Source: Cellvibrionaceae bacterium
GTDB lineage: Bacteria > Pseudomonadota > Gammaproteobacteria > Pseudomonadales > Cellvibrionaceae
Reading direction: 5' to 3'
Length of the DNA: 32,198 bases
Assembly: GCA_025800365.1 (NCBI GenBank)
Contig: JAOXRT010000183.1
Location: 1-32,198, forward strand
Shown: positions 16,191 to 24,871 of the stretch, piece after piece
Position numbering within the stretch: position 1 is the first letter of the stretch
How the letters are laid out: the number at the start of each line of letters is the position of its first letter
The notes under the pieces: generated by a model
Seen by the model: only the letters and a program-made list of their open reading frames with translations
Told to the model about the DNA's origin: nothing
Databases searched by the model: none
Translations under genes and position numbers: made by a program

Positions 16191-16550
16191 ATGAAGAGAT
16201 ATAGTCCGGAACACTCAAAGAAATTGCGAGCCGCTTTTGAGCAGCACATGAATAAAGCCCGAGATTTGTATTATAAGAAACAGTGGCAAGCTTGCTTTTA
16301 TGAGCTTGAGAATGCTCACGTTCTTGGCCAGCAGCAAATTTGGCCCCACACACTTAGCCACCTTTGGATGTTAAAAGTTGGCTGGAGGAAAAATGACTGG
16401 AAAGAAATTCTAGGGCAAATATTAAGGGCCGCCGCCAGCCCAATTATAACGCCGATCTGGGTGCCGCTAGGAAATACTGGGGGCACCAATATTAGCCCGG
16501 TACAACCAATGCCCTTACGTGAGGAGTTAGAAGGGTATTTTAAAGAATAG
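16191..16550 (+). CDS. DUF3703 family protein
   Basis: The 119-residue product matches the DUF3703 pattern: a helical first half with AFEQHMNKARDLYY, then ELENAHVLGQ, WPHTLSHLWMLKVGWRK, and a conserved VPLGNTGGTNISPVQPMP close to the C-terminus. Function is unknown. It is probably cytoplasmic; a short hydrophobic stretch (AAASPIITPIWVPLG) is not a convincing membrane helix. GGGGAGGT, 6 nt before the ATG, is one of the strongest ribosome sites in the window and fixes the start. It is a lone plus-strand gene between minus-strand blocks. Confidence 0.85.
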   Translation: MKRYSPEHSKKLRAAFEQHMNKARDLYYKKQWQACFYELENAHVLGQQQIWPHTLSHLWMLKVGWRKNDWKEILGQILRAAASPIITPIWVPLGNTGGTNISPVQPMPLREELEGYFKE

Positions 16551-16595
16551 CTCGCTTGTATTGGATTATCACGAGAGTCTTGGGTGAAAAACAAA

Positions 16596-16623
16596 AGTGA
16601 GGAGTAACATCGTACTCCCCACT
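16596..16623 (-). terminator. Intrinsic terminator after iorB
   Basis: On the minus strand AGTGGGGAGTA pairs with TACTCCTCACT (one G.U) around a 6-nt loop, followed by TTTGTTTTT. It ends the iorA-iorB transcript and may also serve the convergent DUF3703 gene. Confidence 0.88.
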
Positions 16624-16658
16624 AGAGTTCGAACAAGCTGAGAACAGTGCTAAAACAT

Positions 16659-18182
16659 TTACGCGGCCAACTCTGCCTCAAAGGCTTTTCGATCTTCGCC
16701 AGTTAAAGCGGCTTTATTTAGGTTTGCAACACGATCGGCCAAGCTGCCCTGCCCACTCGCAAGCCAGGTATCAACCTCAGCCATTATGGCATTAAAGTTC
16801 TCATAACCACGGGCATGAGTATCACTATAACCCTTGATCAAGTTTTGGCACCTGGCTATCTCGAAAGCTGTCTGATAATCTTTCGATGCAGCCTGCTGGA
16901 CACGCTGCAACCAAGCTTCAATATTATTGTTTTCATGAAAATAGCGCAGAGTTTTTCTTCGTCCTGACTTCATACTTGCCAAAAAATACAGCTGTAAAAA
17001 GCCACTAAGTTTTGCACTTTGCAACTTGCGGCCATGGGAGAAAAGAGCCGAAATACAGCTGCGCGCAAAGTTATTGTTCAAGGCCCACTGCCCCAAAGCT
17101 TTTGGCATACTGTCACAAATCTCTTCTACCCGCGGATGTAAAAATTCCACCGGGTAAACCATCTGGGCATCATTCGCCTTAACTTCACGTCGAATTTTCT
17201 CAAAACGATCAGCACGGATTTTCTGCTCAGCAACACGAATAGTATCTTGAAAGGCCATCCACAAGGCCAACTGTCTAGCCACTTCCTGGCTAAGCAGATA
17301 CTCCTGCTCACTACTATCTTCGCTAATAAATGGCTTTAGGCGATCCAAGTACTCATGGGCATATTCTGGATCTTGGTAGTCCACCAACTGCTTGACCGCC
17401 TCAAAAACCAAACCCTGGCACACTTCAGGAATCTCATCTTTTACGCGCTGCAATAGCTCACGCGCCGATTCGCTAGCCACCTCTGCCGGCAAGCTGGCAA
17501 AAGCTTCTTTGCTAACGGACCCTTGCTCTTGCTCCTGGGCTTTATCTTCCCGCCCCTTCTGATAGGCCGCATTAAAAGCCGCTAAGCTGCTGGCCACTGC
17601 CACACCGCCCGCTTCAATAGCCGCCTCAAACTGAGCCTTATTAAACGGCAAAGCATCGGATGCCGCCAAAGCTCCAAATAAGGCTGAACTAATAACCGAG
17701 CCATTTTCGATGGCCACTTGATTCATATCGAAGGCAATAAGACGCTTAGCTTGCTGCTCAGCAATCTGAACGATTTTATCGCCATCCACTAAACCATTGC
17801 CTTTTTCTTGGCGCTCAGCAACCGTATATGAACGATGAGTCGTTGCAATCAGAGTAGTGCGATCAGCACTGACAAAGCCTCGCTGCAAAGCACGACCGGC
17901 TTCGACAAGCTCCGCTGCAATCAACACATCCACATCACCAGGCACTGGCGTCATTGCCAACACCGGCTCCTGATCTGCCTCTTTCATGGCAGCTTGAGAA
18001 AATAATTCCAAGTAATAAATTGTCGCACCAGTACGCTGAGCCACGCCCGGCACCGAGGTTGATTGCGCCACATAACCATTCGTTTCGGCTAAGTCGCGAA
18101 TCCAATTTGATAGCACGCCACCGCCCTGGCCACCCATGGCAGAGATAGCAATAGTGATCGGTTTTACTGTCTGTTCAGTCAT
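16659..18182 (-). CDS. iorB: Indolepyruvate oxidoreductase subunit beta, long form
   Basis: IorB works with IorA to decarboxylate aryl pyruvates (indolepyruvate, and often phenyl- or hydroxyphenylpyruvate) to aryl-acetyl-CoA with reduction of ferredoxin. The 507-residue product is much longer than archaeal IorB (about 200). Residues 1 to about 200 are the pyruvate oxidoreductase gamma domain, with MGGQGGGVLSNWI at 16-28 and SVPGVAQRTGATIYY around 43-57. Residues about 215-500 form a helical extension of the DUF6537 type, normal in proteobacterial IorB. It starts 23 nt after the iorA stop, so the two are an operon. The ribosome site is weak (GAAGAA). Confidence 0.9.
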   Translation of the reverse strand: MTEQTVKPITIAISAMGGQGGGVLSNWIRDLAETNGYVAQSTSVPGVAQRTGATIYYLELFSQAAMKEADQEPVLAMTPVPGDVDVLIAAELVEAGRALQRGFVSADRTTLIATTHRSYTVAERQEKGNGLVDGDKIVQIAEQQAKRLIAFDMNQVAIENGSVISSALFGALAASDALPFNKAQFEAAIEAGGVAVASSLAAFNAAYQKGREDKAQEQEQGSVSKEAFASLPAEVASESARELLQRVKDEIPEVCQGLVFEAVKQLVDYQDPEYAHEYLDRLKPFISEDSSEQEYLLSQEVARQLALWMAFQDTIRVAEQKIRADRFEKIRREVKANDAQMVYPVEFLHPRVEEICDSMPKALGQWALNNNFARSCISALFSHGRKLQSAKLSGFLQLYFLASMKSGRRKTLRYFHENNNIEAWLQRVQQAASKDYQTAFEIARCQNLIKGYSDTHARGYENFNAIMAEVDTWLASGQGSLADRVANLNKAALTGEDRKAFEAELAA

Positions 18183-18205
18183 AGAGAATTCTTCACAAAT
18201 GCGCG

Positions 18206-20482
18206 TTAAAAAGCGTGTTTATCAATTTTAGCTTGCAGCTTAGCCTGCAAAAAGCCAATTACTTTCTGACGTATACCGTGCAAAAAGTTATCCATCTTAG
18301 TAGGGTTTGAAATAACTTCCGCTCTTACAAAAGATGGGCACAAGACAGCCGAGTGAGCATTGGCGCCACACAAACCACAACCCAAGCAGTCATTATCAAC
18401 ATAAGCAACCGGATCAGACTTCAAAGGATTAGGGTTTTCCTTCACGGTTAGAGATGGACAGCCGGATAAACGAATACAGGCGTGATCACCAGTACAAGTT
18501 TCATCATCCACAAAGAAACGTTCGCGTACCACGCGCTTACCATCTTTCATGGCGGCACGAACTTGCGGCTTAACTCGACGTTGCTTATTCAGCATGCATT
18601 CGTTTTGGGCGATAATAATTTTAGGGCCCTTGATTGGGGTCTCCATCGCCTCTTTAAAGGTAGCTTTTACGGTTTCCACATCATAGGTATCAACCACCCT
18701 TACCCATTTGGCACCTACACCTTGCACCGCTTTTTTGATGGGGTTTTGGGTGCTGCGATGATCGACATAAAACTTTGAGGAAAGAATATCCTGGCCGCCC
18801 GTTGCCGCTGAGTAGTTATTATCTACGATTAAAAAGACATTATCGTTTTCATTAAATACCGCACTACCAATACTACTGGTTAAGCCATTGTGCCAAAAAC
18901 CACCATCGCCCATCACATTGATGGTGCGACGAACACCATCAACATTAAAGGCCGAACCAGCTGCACCACCTAGGCCATAACCCATAGTGGTATTACCCAA
19001 ATTAAAAGGCGGCAAGATAGAAAACAGGTGGCAACCAATATCCGCACTGACGTGAAACTCACCCTTTTCAAACTGCAACTGTTTGATAGCAGAGAAAATC
19101 GGCCGCTCTGGACAACCTACACAGAAGCCCGCAGGCCTAGGCGGTACCAGCTCATCAAGATCGGTAAGTGGAATTAGATTATCCGCTTTGGCGCTTGGCT
19201 GTGCGGTGGCTTTAGCGATCACGTCTTGCGCCGCAGCTTTAGGATCAAAGCTCTGGACTATTGGGCTTACGTTGTCGCTGTTATTAGCACTATCATTGGC
19301 GATGCTTGCGTCGTTGGCGGGCAACGCCTCAGCCTTCAGCATTTGGGGCGCTTCAGCCTGAATAAACTTCTCTACACCTTCTTTCAAAGGCTGGCCTTGA
19401 TACTCGCCGTAAACTGGCAGCATTCCTTTACCATGTAAACGCGTTGCTACATCAGCATTGCGCAACATTTTATTGATGGCTTGCTCGATATAATCTGGCT
19501 GCCCTTCTTCAACTACCAACACTGCATCTTTACCACGACAAAACTCGATAATTTCATCATCGACATAAGGGTAAGTCACATTCATGCAGTAAAGTGGAAT
19601 ATCGCTATTACCAAAGGCATCAGCCAAGCCTAAGATGTTTAGGGCGCGAATCAAGGTGTTGTACAAGCCACCTTGTAAAATAATGCCAAGCTTTTCATTG
19701 CCGCCATTACGCGGCTCAAAAAACTCATTAAGCTTATTCGCCTTGATAAAATCAATGGCGGCTGGCAGGCGATCCTCGATCTTTTCTTTTTCATGGAGGA
19801 AAACTGAAGGCGGCAATACGATTCGACTGGTATCTCGCTCGGGGTTTTCCATCGCCTCTTTTACAGTCAAAGGCGGGCGCACATTGTCCTTGGCGGTAAA
19901 ACTGCCATGCACATGGCAAGCACGGATGCGCAGCTCTAACATCACCGGAGTACTACTGGCTTCGGATAACTGAAAACCCCATTCAACCGAATCCGTAATA
20001 GACGTCAGATTAGGTCTTGGATCGAGCAACCACATTTGAGATTTCATCGCAAAAGCATGGGAGCGCTCCTGCATAATACTGGAGCCTTCACCGTAGTCCT
20101 CACCGACTACGATTAATGCCCCCCCCTTTACTCCACCCGAAGCCAGATTAGCCAAGGCATCAGAGGCCACATTGGTGCCTACTGTGGATTTCCAAGCGAC
20201 CGCACCGCGCAGCGGGTAGTTAACGGAAGCCGCCAACATCGCCGCCGCTGTGGCTTCGCTGGCGTTGGATTCAAAGTGCACGTCGAGCTCTTCGAGAATC
20301 TCTTGAGCATCATTTAAAACATCCATGAGATGCGAAATTGGTGAGCCTTGGTAGCCACCGACATAGGCGACACCGGACTGTAAAAGTGCCTTGGTTACGC
20401 CAAGAATACCTTCGACATGGAGCTCTTCGCCCGCACCTTTTCTAAGAATTTGAACTTCTTTTTTAAACGACCGCTCGGCCAT
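18206..20482 (-). CDS. iorA: Indolepyruvate oxidoreductase subunit alpha
   Basis: IorA is the TPP- and Fe-S-containing subunit of the aryl-pyruvate oxidoreductase. The 758-residue product has an N-terminal POR domain (GVAYVGGYQGSPISHLMDVL), a transketolase-like middle domain, then CVGCPERPIF near 454 and the TPP site GDGGFWHNGL ... NNYSAATGGQ near 522-560. The C-terminal ferredoxin-like part has CTGDHACIRLSGCP near 664 and CLGCGLCG near 702. Residues about 385-445 are a low-complexity Ala/Asn/Asp linker not expected in archaeal enzymes. AAGGT lies 8 nt before the ATG. It lies 183 nt downstream of the cyclase gene and just upstream of iorB. Specificity for indolepyruvate over other aryl pyruvates is assumed from the family. 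Confidence 0.93.
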   Translation of the reverse strand: MAERSFKKEVQILRKGAGEELHVEGILGVTKALLQSGVAYVGGYQGSPISHLMDVLNDAQEILEELDVHFESNASEATAAAMLAASVNYPLRGAVAWKSTVGTNVASDALANLASGGVKGGALIVVGEDYGEGSSIMQERSHAFAMKSQMWLLDPRPNLTSITDSVEWGFQLSEASSTPVMLELRIRACHVHGSFTAKDNVRPPLTVKEAMENPERDTSRIVLPPSVFLHEKEKIEDRLPAAIDFIKANKLNEFFEPRNGGNEKLGIILQGGLYNTLIRALNILGLADAFGNSDIPLYCMNVTYPYVDDEIIEFCRGKDAVLVVEEGQPDYIEQAINKMLRNADVATRLHGKGMLPVYGEYQGQPLKEGVEKFIQAEAPQMLKAEALPANDASIANDSANNSDNVSPIVQSFDPKAAAQDVIAKATAQPSAKADNLIPLTDLDELVPPRPAGFCVGCPERPIFSAIKQLQFEKGEFHVSADIGCHLFSILPPFNLGNTTMGYGLGGAAGSAFNVDGVRRTINVMGDGGFWHNGLTSSIGSAVFNENDNVFLIVDNNYSAATGGQDILSSKFYVDHRSTQNPIKKAVQGVGAKWVRVVDTYDVETVKATFKEAMETPIKGPKIIIAQNECMLNKQRRVKPQVRAAMKDGKRVVRERFFVDDETCTGDHACIRLSGCPSLTVKENPNPLKSDPVAYVDNDCLGCGLCGANAHSAVLCPSFVRAEVISNPTKMDNFLHGIRQKVIGFLQAKLQAKIDKHAF

Positions 20483-20541
20483 GGGAACTACCTTCAGCTA
20501 GGCACAGTTAAGGCCTCGCCTATCTATTCGAGAGGAAAACA

Positions 20542-20561
20542 GCCACCACTTTCGCAGTGGC
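20542..20561 (-). terminator. Weak hairpin between the cyclase gene and iorA
   Basis: GCCAC/GTGGC (or alternatively CCACT/AGTGG) can pair, and the minus strand continues TGTTTTCC. It may be a weak terminator or attenuator that lowers iorAB expression relative to the cyclase. The stem is short. Confidence 0.3.
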
Positions 20562-20665
20562 CTTGCTAATCAGGTTTAATGTACTGTATGCAGCGAGCTT
20601 TTTTGTGGCTTGTCGCTCTAGTTCTTGCGCTCGATTTCTATTGCCCGCTGTTTACTGCTCGTGCT

Positions 20666-21445
20666 CTATTGCTCTACAAGTGCCAGAACACGCAATGGGC
20701 TGCCAGAGCCATTCTCAATTTTCAGTGGCGGCGCGATGATAATGGCACCTTTTGCTGGCAGTTGATCAAGATTGTTTAAGCTGGCCAAGCCATACTTATT
20801 GGCGCCATGCATCAAGGTATGCGCTGGGAACGGGGTTTCGAAGCCGCCAGCCGCACCAGCATCGGTGCCTACGGTTTCAACGCCCCAGCCCATGATATTG
20901 CGCTCTTCAATGAGATACTTGATTGCGGCCTCTGAAGGTCCAGGGGTGTGAGGGCCATTCTCATCAGCGTTTAGGAAATCAGCGCCTTCACGCTTTGACC
21001 AATCGGTGCGCATCAAAACCCAAGAGCCTGCTTCAATATCACCATGCTCAGCTTCCCAAGCCTTAATATGCTCAGGCTCAAGCAAGAAATCATTGTTGTC
21101 CGCAGATTCTTTACTGAAATCCATCACGCATGCTGGGCCTACCAAATTATTCACATCAATGGTGTCGGTAGTGCCGTCGCTGTACTCTTTACCACTGATC
21201 CAATGACCTGGAGCATCAAAGTGTGTACCTGTGTGCTCACCGCAGCTAATTTGATTCCAGTACCAAGCTGGGCCACCATCATCAAATTCAGAAATCACTT
21301 CGCTTTTAAAGGCCGGCGAATTGGCAAAGGGCTCAGGAAGCTGGATAACCGGGGTATCAGGACCTAAAACCTGGGTTAGATCGACAACTTTTACCGCACC
21401 AGAGCTTAGCTGCTGGGCCAACTGCATCAGACTATTCGCAGACAT
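20666..21445 (-). CDS. Cyclase-family metal-dependent hydrolase (kynurenine formamidase-like)
   Basis: The 259-residue product belongs to the cyclase family (PF04199), which includes bacterial kynurenine formamidase KynB and isatin hydrolase. The metal-binding signature HTGTHFDAPGHW is at residues 71-82. VLMRTDWSKR, TPGPSEAAIKYL and VGTDAGAAG follow in the expected order. AGAGGA is 7 nt before the ATG. It is the first gene of an operon with iorA and iorB, so it probably acts on a compound in the same aromatic (tryptophan- or indole-related) route. The substrate is not determinable here; N-formylkynurenine, isatin-like lactams and other amides are candidates. Confidence 0.88.
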   Translation of the reverse strand: MSANSLMQLAQQLSSGAVKVVDLTQVLGPDTPVIQLPEPFANSPAFKSEVISEFDDGGPAWYWNQISCGEHTGTHFDAPGHWISGKEYSDGTTDTIDVNNLVGPACVMDFSKESADNNDFLLEPEHIKAWEAEHGDIEAGSWVLMRTDWSKREGADFLNADENGPHTPGPSEAAIKYLIEERNIMGWGVETVGTDAGAAGGFETPFPAHTLMHGANKYGLASLNNLDQLPAKGAIIIAPPLKIENGSGSPLRVLALVEQ

Positions 21446-21818
21446 AGGGAATCCTCTCGCTATTCTTATTTATTCGATTCAATGGATTAACACCCAGTAA
21501 TGGAGCTAATCCTCGTTTTCCGTACTTGCAAAACCATACTTTGCCACACTATGGCCATGCTGCAAACGCAGCTAATGCCTTATGTTGAAATATATATTAT
21601 GAGTAATTCTTTAACTTGTAAACAATTTTAACAAACACTATTCTTAGCCCCATGAAATGCGATAAATCTGGAGCTGGCAGGAAAAACCAAGAATTAAGCT
21701 AGGTTTTTACGATCTGTGTCAAATACATGCCGTGTAAGGTTCTTATACACTGGCATTCAGGGGTACAATGGCCTAATGGTGCAATGGTAGGCACCCGCAA
21801 TTGAGACGATAAGAATCC
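21446..21818. other. Divergent control region between the cyclase-iorAB operon and the marR pair
   Basis: The 373 bp hold no gene. Toward the minus strand there is a good promoter (21594-21622). Its -35 overlaps TTGTAAACAA, a perfect 10-bp palindrome. Toward the plus strand, an imperfect inverted repeat with GTGTA half-sites lies at 21732-21750 and a TACAAT hexamer follows near 21764. These repeats are natural candidates for MarR operators, but binding is inferred only. Confidence 0.5.
21594..21622 (-). promoter_or_regulatory. Promoter of the cyclase-iorA-iorB operon
   Basis: On the minus strand TTTACA (21622-21617), a 17-bp spacer and TAATAT (21599-21594) make a sigma-70 promoter, leaving a leader of about 140 nt before the cyclase ATG. 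The surrounding TTGTTAAAATTGTTTACAA repeat overlaps the -35 and could be an operator. Confidence 0.55.
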
Positions 21819-22301
21819 ATGGACACAGCACAACAAGACAAAACCTATAACGACAGTCACAGTAAGAACGCCCTGCGCGCTTGGCTCCAGCTTTTGAAAT
21901 GCTCCAAACGTATGGAGCAGATGACCAATAGTCATCTAGATAAGACCTTTAAAAGCTCCCTCACCCGCTTTGATGTACTAGCGAACCTAGATGCTATGGA
22001 TGGTGAAACAGTAAGCACCACCAAGCTTGCCAAAAGCCTTTTGGCTTCCAAAGGCAATATCACTCGCTTGCTCGATCGTATGGAAGAAGACCAGCTAATC
22101 ATTCGCAAGCCAAACCGTGAAGATCGCCGCATCAGTGATGTATTTTTAGCCGACAAAGGCCGCGAAGAGTTTCAACGCATGGTAAATGACCATGAAAACT
22201 GGGTAGACCATGTTTTTAGCGTACTCAGCAATGAAGAAGAAAAGATGCTGATAGAAACCGTAGGCAAGCTTCGTAAGCACTTAGAAAACACGGTTGTCTA
22301 A
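21819..22301 (+). CDS. MarR family transcriptional regulator 1
   Basis: The 160-residue winged-helix protein has helices for dimerisation at both ends. The DNA-binding core is VSTTKLAKSLLASKGNITRLLDRMEED (in two parts) and the wing is KPNREDRRISDVFLADKG with the DRR signature. It is divergent from the cyclase-iorAB operon and is the first of two overlapping marR genes, so it most likely represses the divergent aromatic operon and its own gene in response to an aromatic ligand; this is inference from layout. The ATG at 21819 has only a weak ribosome site. Confidence 0.9.
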   Translation: MDTAQQDKTYNDSHSKNALRAWLQLLKCSKRMEQMTNSHLDKTFKSSLTRFDVLANLDAMDGETVSTTKLAKSLLASKGNITRLLDRMEEDQLIIRKPNREDRRISDVFLADKGREEFQRMVNDHENWVDHVFSVLSNEEEKMLIETVGKLRKHLENTVV

Positions 22302-22723
22302 TGCCCCAGGGATTTGCACAGAACTACCTGGGCTTTTTATTGGCTAAAGCTAGCCATATCACCAGCAGTGAATTCCATTTACGGCTCAAGCAATATCAGA
22401 TTCCTATAAGTAGCTGGCGTATTCTCGCCAGCTGCTGGGATGATAAACGCACCGTCAGTGAATTGGTGGAAATGGTTTTACTCAACCAACCCACGGTCAG
22501 TAAATCCCTAGACCGCTTAGCCAAAGATGGACTTCTAGAGCGTAATAAAGATATCGAGAATCGGCGCCAGGTCTTTGTTTCGCTTACTCCCAAGGGCAAA
22601 GCCTTGATGGAGGAGCTGATTCCTTTGGCCAATACGCACGAACAACAAACCTTCTCTCATTTAAGCCAAGATGAGAAGCAGCAATTAACAGCGCTATTGC
22701 AAAAGACCATCACAGGCAAATAA
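22301..22723 (+). CDS. MarR family transcriptional regulator 2
   Basis: The 140-residue MarR-type winged helix has RTVSELVEMVLLNQPTVSKS as recognition helix region and the wing ENRRQVFVSLTPKGKAL. Its ATG overlaps the stop of the preceding marR gene as TAATG, so the two are translationally coupled. The two proteins differ clearly in sequence, so this is not a recent duplication. Coupled synthesis suggests they may form heterodimers or control overlapping operators in the divergent control region. Confidence 0.9.
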   Translation: MPQGFAQNYLGFLLAKASHITSSEFHLRLKQYQIPISSWRILASCWDDKRTVSELVEMVLLNQPTVSKSLDRLAKDGLLERNKDIENRRQVFVSLTPKGKALMEELIPLANTHEQQTFSHLSQDEKQQLTALLQKTITGK

Positions 22724-22767
22724 AATCAGCTCTCGACGTTTGTTATTTGCCAACAAGGATCAAGCTC

Positions 22768-23379
22768 GTGCTAGAGCAGCTACTTGCACTCAGCGGATTA
22801 ATTGCCACTGTATGGATTTCCCTCGGTGTGTATATCGCCGCAAAGTTTTACCCCAACTATAATCATCGTCAGCAGTTCTGCAGTGAGCTGGGCGCAGCCG
22901 GAAGCCCTACCCAAACCCTGTCGCCACTTATTAATAATTACCCACTTGGCTTTATCTTTTGTGCCTTTGGTGGCTATTTGTTAGCACTGCCAGAAAACAA
23001 TTGGGCTTTAACACTCAGCGGGGTGATGATTATTGTGCATGGCTTGGGCACTTGGGTCGCCGGTTTCTTCCCTATGGATAAAGACCCTTATACCGAAACG
23101 CCCAGCAGCGCCTGCCAAATTCATTCTTGGGCCGGCTTTTTTATGCTGCTGTCTTTGTTTATCGCTCCGCTGCTGATCGCATTCGCACCTGAGGCAGCCT
23201 TCTTGCCTACTTGGTTTAGAGCGATATCAGTATTGGCGGTGTTGCTTGCGGGCTATTTCCTTTATAAATTGGCGAAAGTCTTTAAAGAAAAAGGCGCCGT
23301 CGGTTTGTATCAGCGACTATCGTATTGGGTGCAGCTTCTTTGGCTTAGCCTACTATCTATTCAATTGGTACTTGCATAA
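22768..23379 (+). CDS. DUF998 family membrane protein
   Basis: The product of about 203 residues has six hydrophobic segments (first at LLALSGLIATVWISLGVYIA) and the DUF998 landmarks FCSELGAAGSP near the first loop and GFFPMDKDP in the middle, which fit an inner-membrane protein. The function of the family is unknown. GTG at 22768 is chosen because AAGGA sits 8 nt upstream (22755-22759). A TTG at 22747 in the same frame has no ribosome site. It lies 44 nt after the second marR gene and may be part of that transcript. Confidence 0.85.
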   Translation: MLEQLLALSGLIATVWISLGVYIAAKFYPNYNHRQQFCSELGAAGSPTQTLSPLINNYPLGFIFCAFGGYLLALPENNWALTLSGVMIIVHGLGTWVAGFFPMDKDPYTETPSSACQIHSWAGFFMLLSLFIAPLLIAFAPEAAFLPTWFRAISVLAVLLAGYFLYKLAKVFKEKGAVGLYQRLSYWVQLLWLSLLSIQLVLA

Positions 23380-23433
23380 GAAAGCAGTTCTATTGAAAGA
23401 TAAGATCACAAGCCATAAAAGTTAGCACTTTTC

Positions 23434-24525
23434 CTAAAGTGAATCTCGTAGCTTCACTGCCCTATCCGGAAAGTCTGTAAAAACCCCATCAACGCCTACA
23501 ATGCTATAGAAATAGGCCAAGTACTCTTCGAAGCTTTTAAACTGCGGTGGGATCAGTCCATTGTCAGCTCTAAAAGTATATGGGTGAACCAGCAGGCCAG
23601 CTTGATGGGCTTCTTGTACCATATGATTGGGCTTAGCTGTTTTTCTATCGACCAGCATGGGAAACCAAGGGCCTATACCTTCGGCATATTTGGCGATTTT
23701 CTGCGCTGCACCAGGCTTCATCATCCAGTCATAATTATAGGGCTCTGGTTTTAAGCCCATGGCGTTATTACGCAGGGTTTCACCCCACTCAGTCATTGCA
23801 ATCAGCTGCACCAGCTTTAGATCCATCCCCAGTTTGGGCATTAGCTTTGAGTTGATTCGCTGCAGTTCATCAGCATCGAAGCACTGTAGAAATACTTTAT
23901 CGCTTGCTTTGCTATAGCCAAACTTTTTTAGCTCTTTCAACACCGCTAAACTAATATCTTTACCTGCAGCTCGGTGCAGGGCCGGCGCTTTAATTTCTGG
24001 ATATATACCTATGTTTTTACCGGTACTCTGATTAAGTCCTTGAATAAGCTCCAACTCTTCTGCCAGAGTGGAAACTTTAAAACTGGATCTCCAAATGGGG
24101 AATCGCTCGGGGTATTTTTGTTGGGGCTTGTCGTCTTTGCGCTCGAAAATCTCGGTCATCTCTAGCTGCTTGATCTCTGCTAGAGTGAAATCGATTGCGT
24201 AATAGCGGCCATCTTCTCTGGCACGCCCTGGGAATCGCTCGGCAACATTGGTGACGCGATCTAAATAAGGGTCATGCAATACCAGTAGCGCGTTGTCCTT
24301 ACTCATCACCACATCTTGTTCGATATAATCCGCTCCCATGCCATACGCTAGAGCCTTTGCTGCAAGGCTATGCTCTGGCAAATAGCCACTCGCGCCACGG
24401 TGGGCTATCACCAGTGCTTTGCTGTTATTTGCATGGGCTTGTTTCGGTGATGCCGTAACTTGAGCTGCAAGCGATGCCATCAATAAGGTGCTAATAAGCA
24501 GTAGTGAAGCTAGAGGAGAATGCAT
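23434..24525 (-). CDS. glpQ: Periplasmic glycerophosphodiester phosphodiesterase
   Basis: GlpQ hydrolyses glycerophosphodiesters from phospholipid head groups to glycerol-3-phosphate and an alcohol in the periplasm, supplying carbon and phosphate. The 363-residue product has a signal peptide (about residues 1-25, ending QVTA-S), then the catalytic HRGASGYLPEH at 42-52, EQDVVMSKDN with the metal-binding Glu/Asp, LHDPYLDRVT, GIYPEIKAP and TDFPDRAVKL at the end. Length and block order match E. coli GlpQ. AGGA lies 8 nt before the ATG. No glpT transporter is next to it. It is convergent with the DUF998 gene. Confidence 0.96.
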   Translation of the reverse strand: MHSPLASLLLISTLLMASLAAQVTASPKQAHANNSKALVIAHRGASGYLPEHSLAAKALAYGMGADYIEQDVVMSKDNALLVLHDPYLDRVTNVAERFPGRAREDGRYYAIDFTLAEIKQLEMTEIFERKDDKPQQKYPERFPIWRSSFKVSTLAEELELIQGLNQSTGKNIGIYPEIKAPALHRAAGKDISLAVLKELKKFGYSKASDKVFLQCFDADELQRINSKLMPKLGMDLKLVQLIAMTEWGETLRNNAMGLKPEPYNYDWMMKPGAAQKIAKYAEGIGPWFPMLVDRKTAKPNHMVQEAHQAGLLVHPYTFRADNGLIPPQFKSFEEYLAYFYSIVGVDGVFTDFPDRAVKLRDSL

Positions 24526-24660
24526 ATCGATATCCTGTATTTTTATCGATTGTAGCTTAGTGCTTGGATATGAAGGCTATATTAAAAGCCAATTATTCTC
24601 TCATTATTGAAAATGGCCCAGCTGCATATAAACAACATTGTAGGATTAGTGATGGCAGCC

Positions 24661-24776
24661 GCATGCTCTGGCGACCTTAGGGCTTCTCAGGGTCGCAAAA
24701 AGCAGCCTCCATGCCAGCTCTCGTCCTCATCCGATTCGGACAAGCCCTGATAAGCCCTAAGGCCGCCAGAACACGC
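24661..24776 (-). repeat. 116-nt palindromic element, copy B
   Basis: The 32-nt arms (24661-24692 and 24745-24776) pair around a 52-nt loop, the same geometry as copy A. On the minus strand, pairs 3, 6 and 14 are G.U and only pair 26 is a true mismatch. Stem positions 22-32 (GCTTxxCAGGG) and the loop match copy A closely; stem positions 10-21 do not match but remain paired. The loop contains CTTGTCC with GGACGAG, the same inner hairpin as copy A with a C-G to U-A exchange. Shared minus-strand loop blocks include CAGGGCTTG, GGxCGAGAGCT, ATGGA and TTTGCG. It lies between yebC and glpQ, in their direction. Confidence 0.85.
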
Positions 24777-24871
24777 TACATTGTGCTTAGATTTAAATTG
24801 CTGAAATTTGACGATGGGGAAATTGGGGAGGATAGGGATAAAGCTATTAATAAGCTAAAAATAGAGTAAGC

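Noticed and set aside
20557-20779. Plus-strand frames of 60-66 codons between iorA and the cyclase gene
   Set aside because: They overlap the end of the cyclase gene in antisense, have no ribosome site and no recognisable content.
21761-21818. GGTxxAATGGCCTAATGGT stretch as a tRNA fragment
   Set aside because: The repeated AATGGT resembles a D-arm, but no acceptor stem, anticodon arm or T-arm can be formed.
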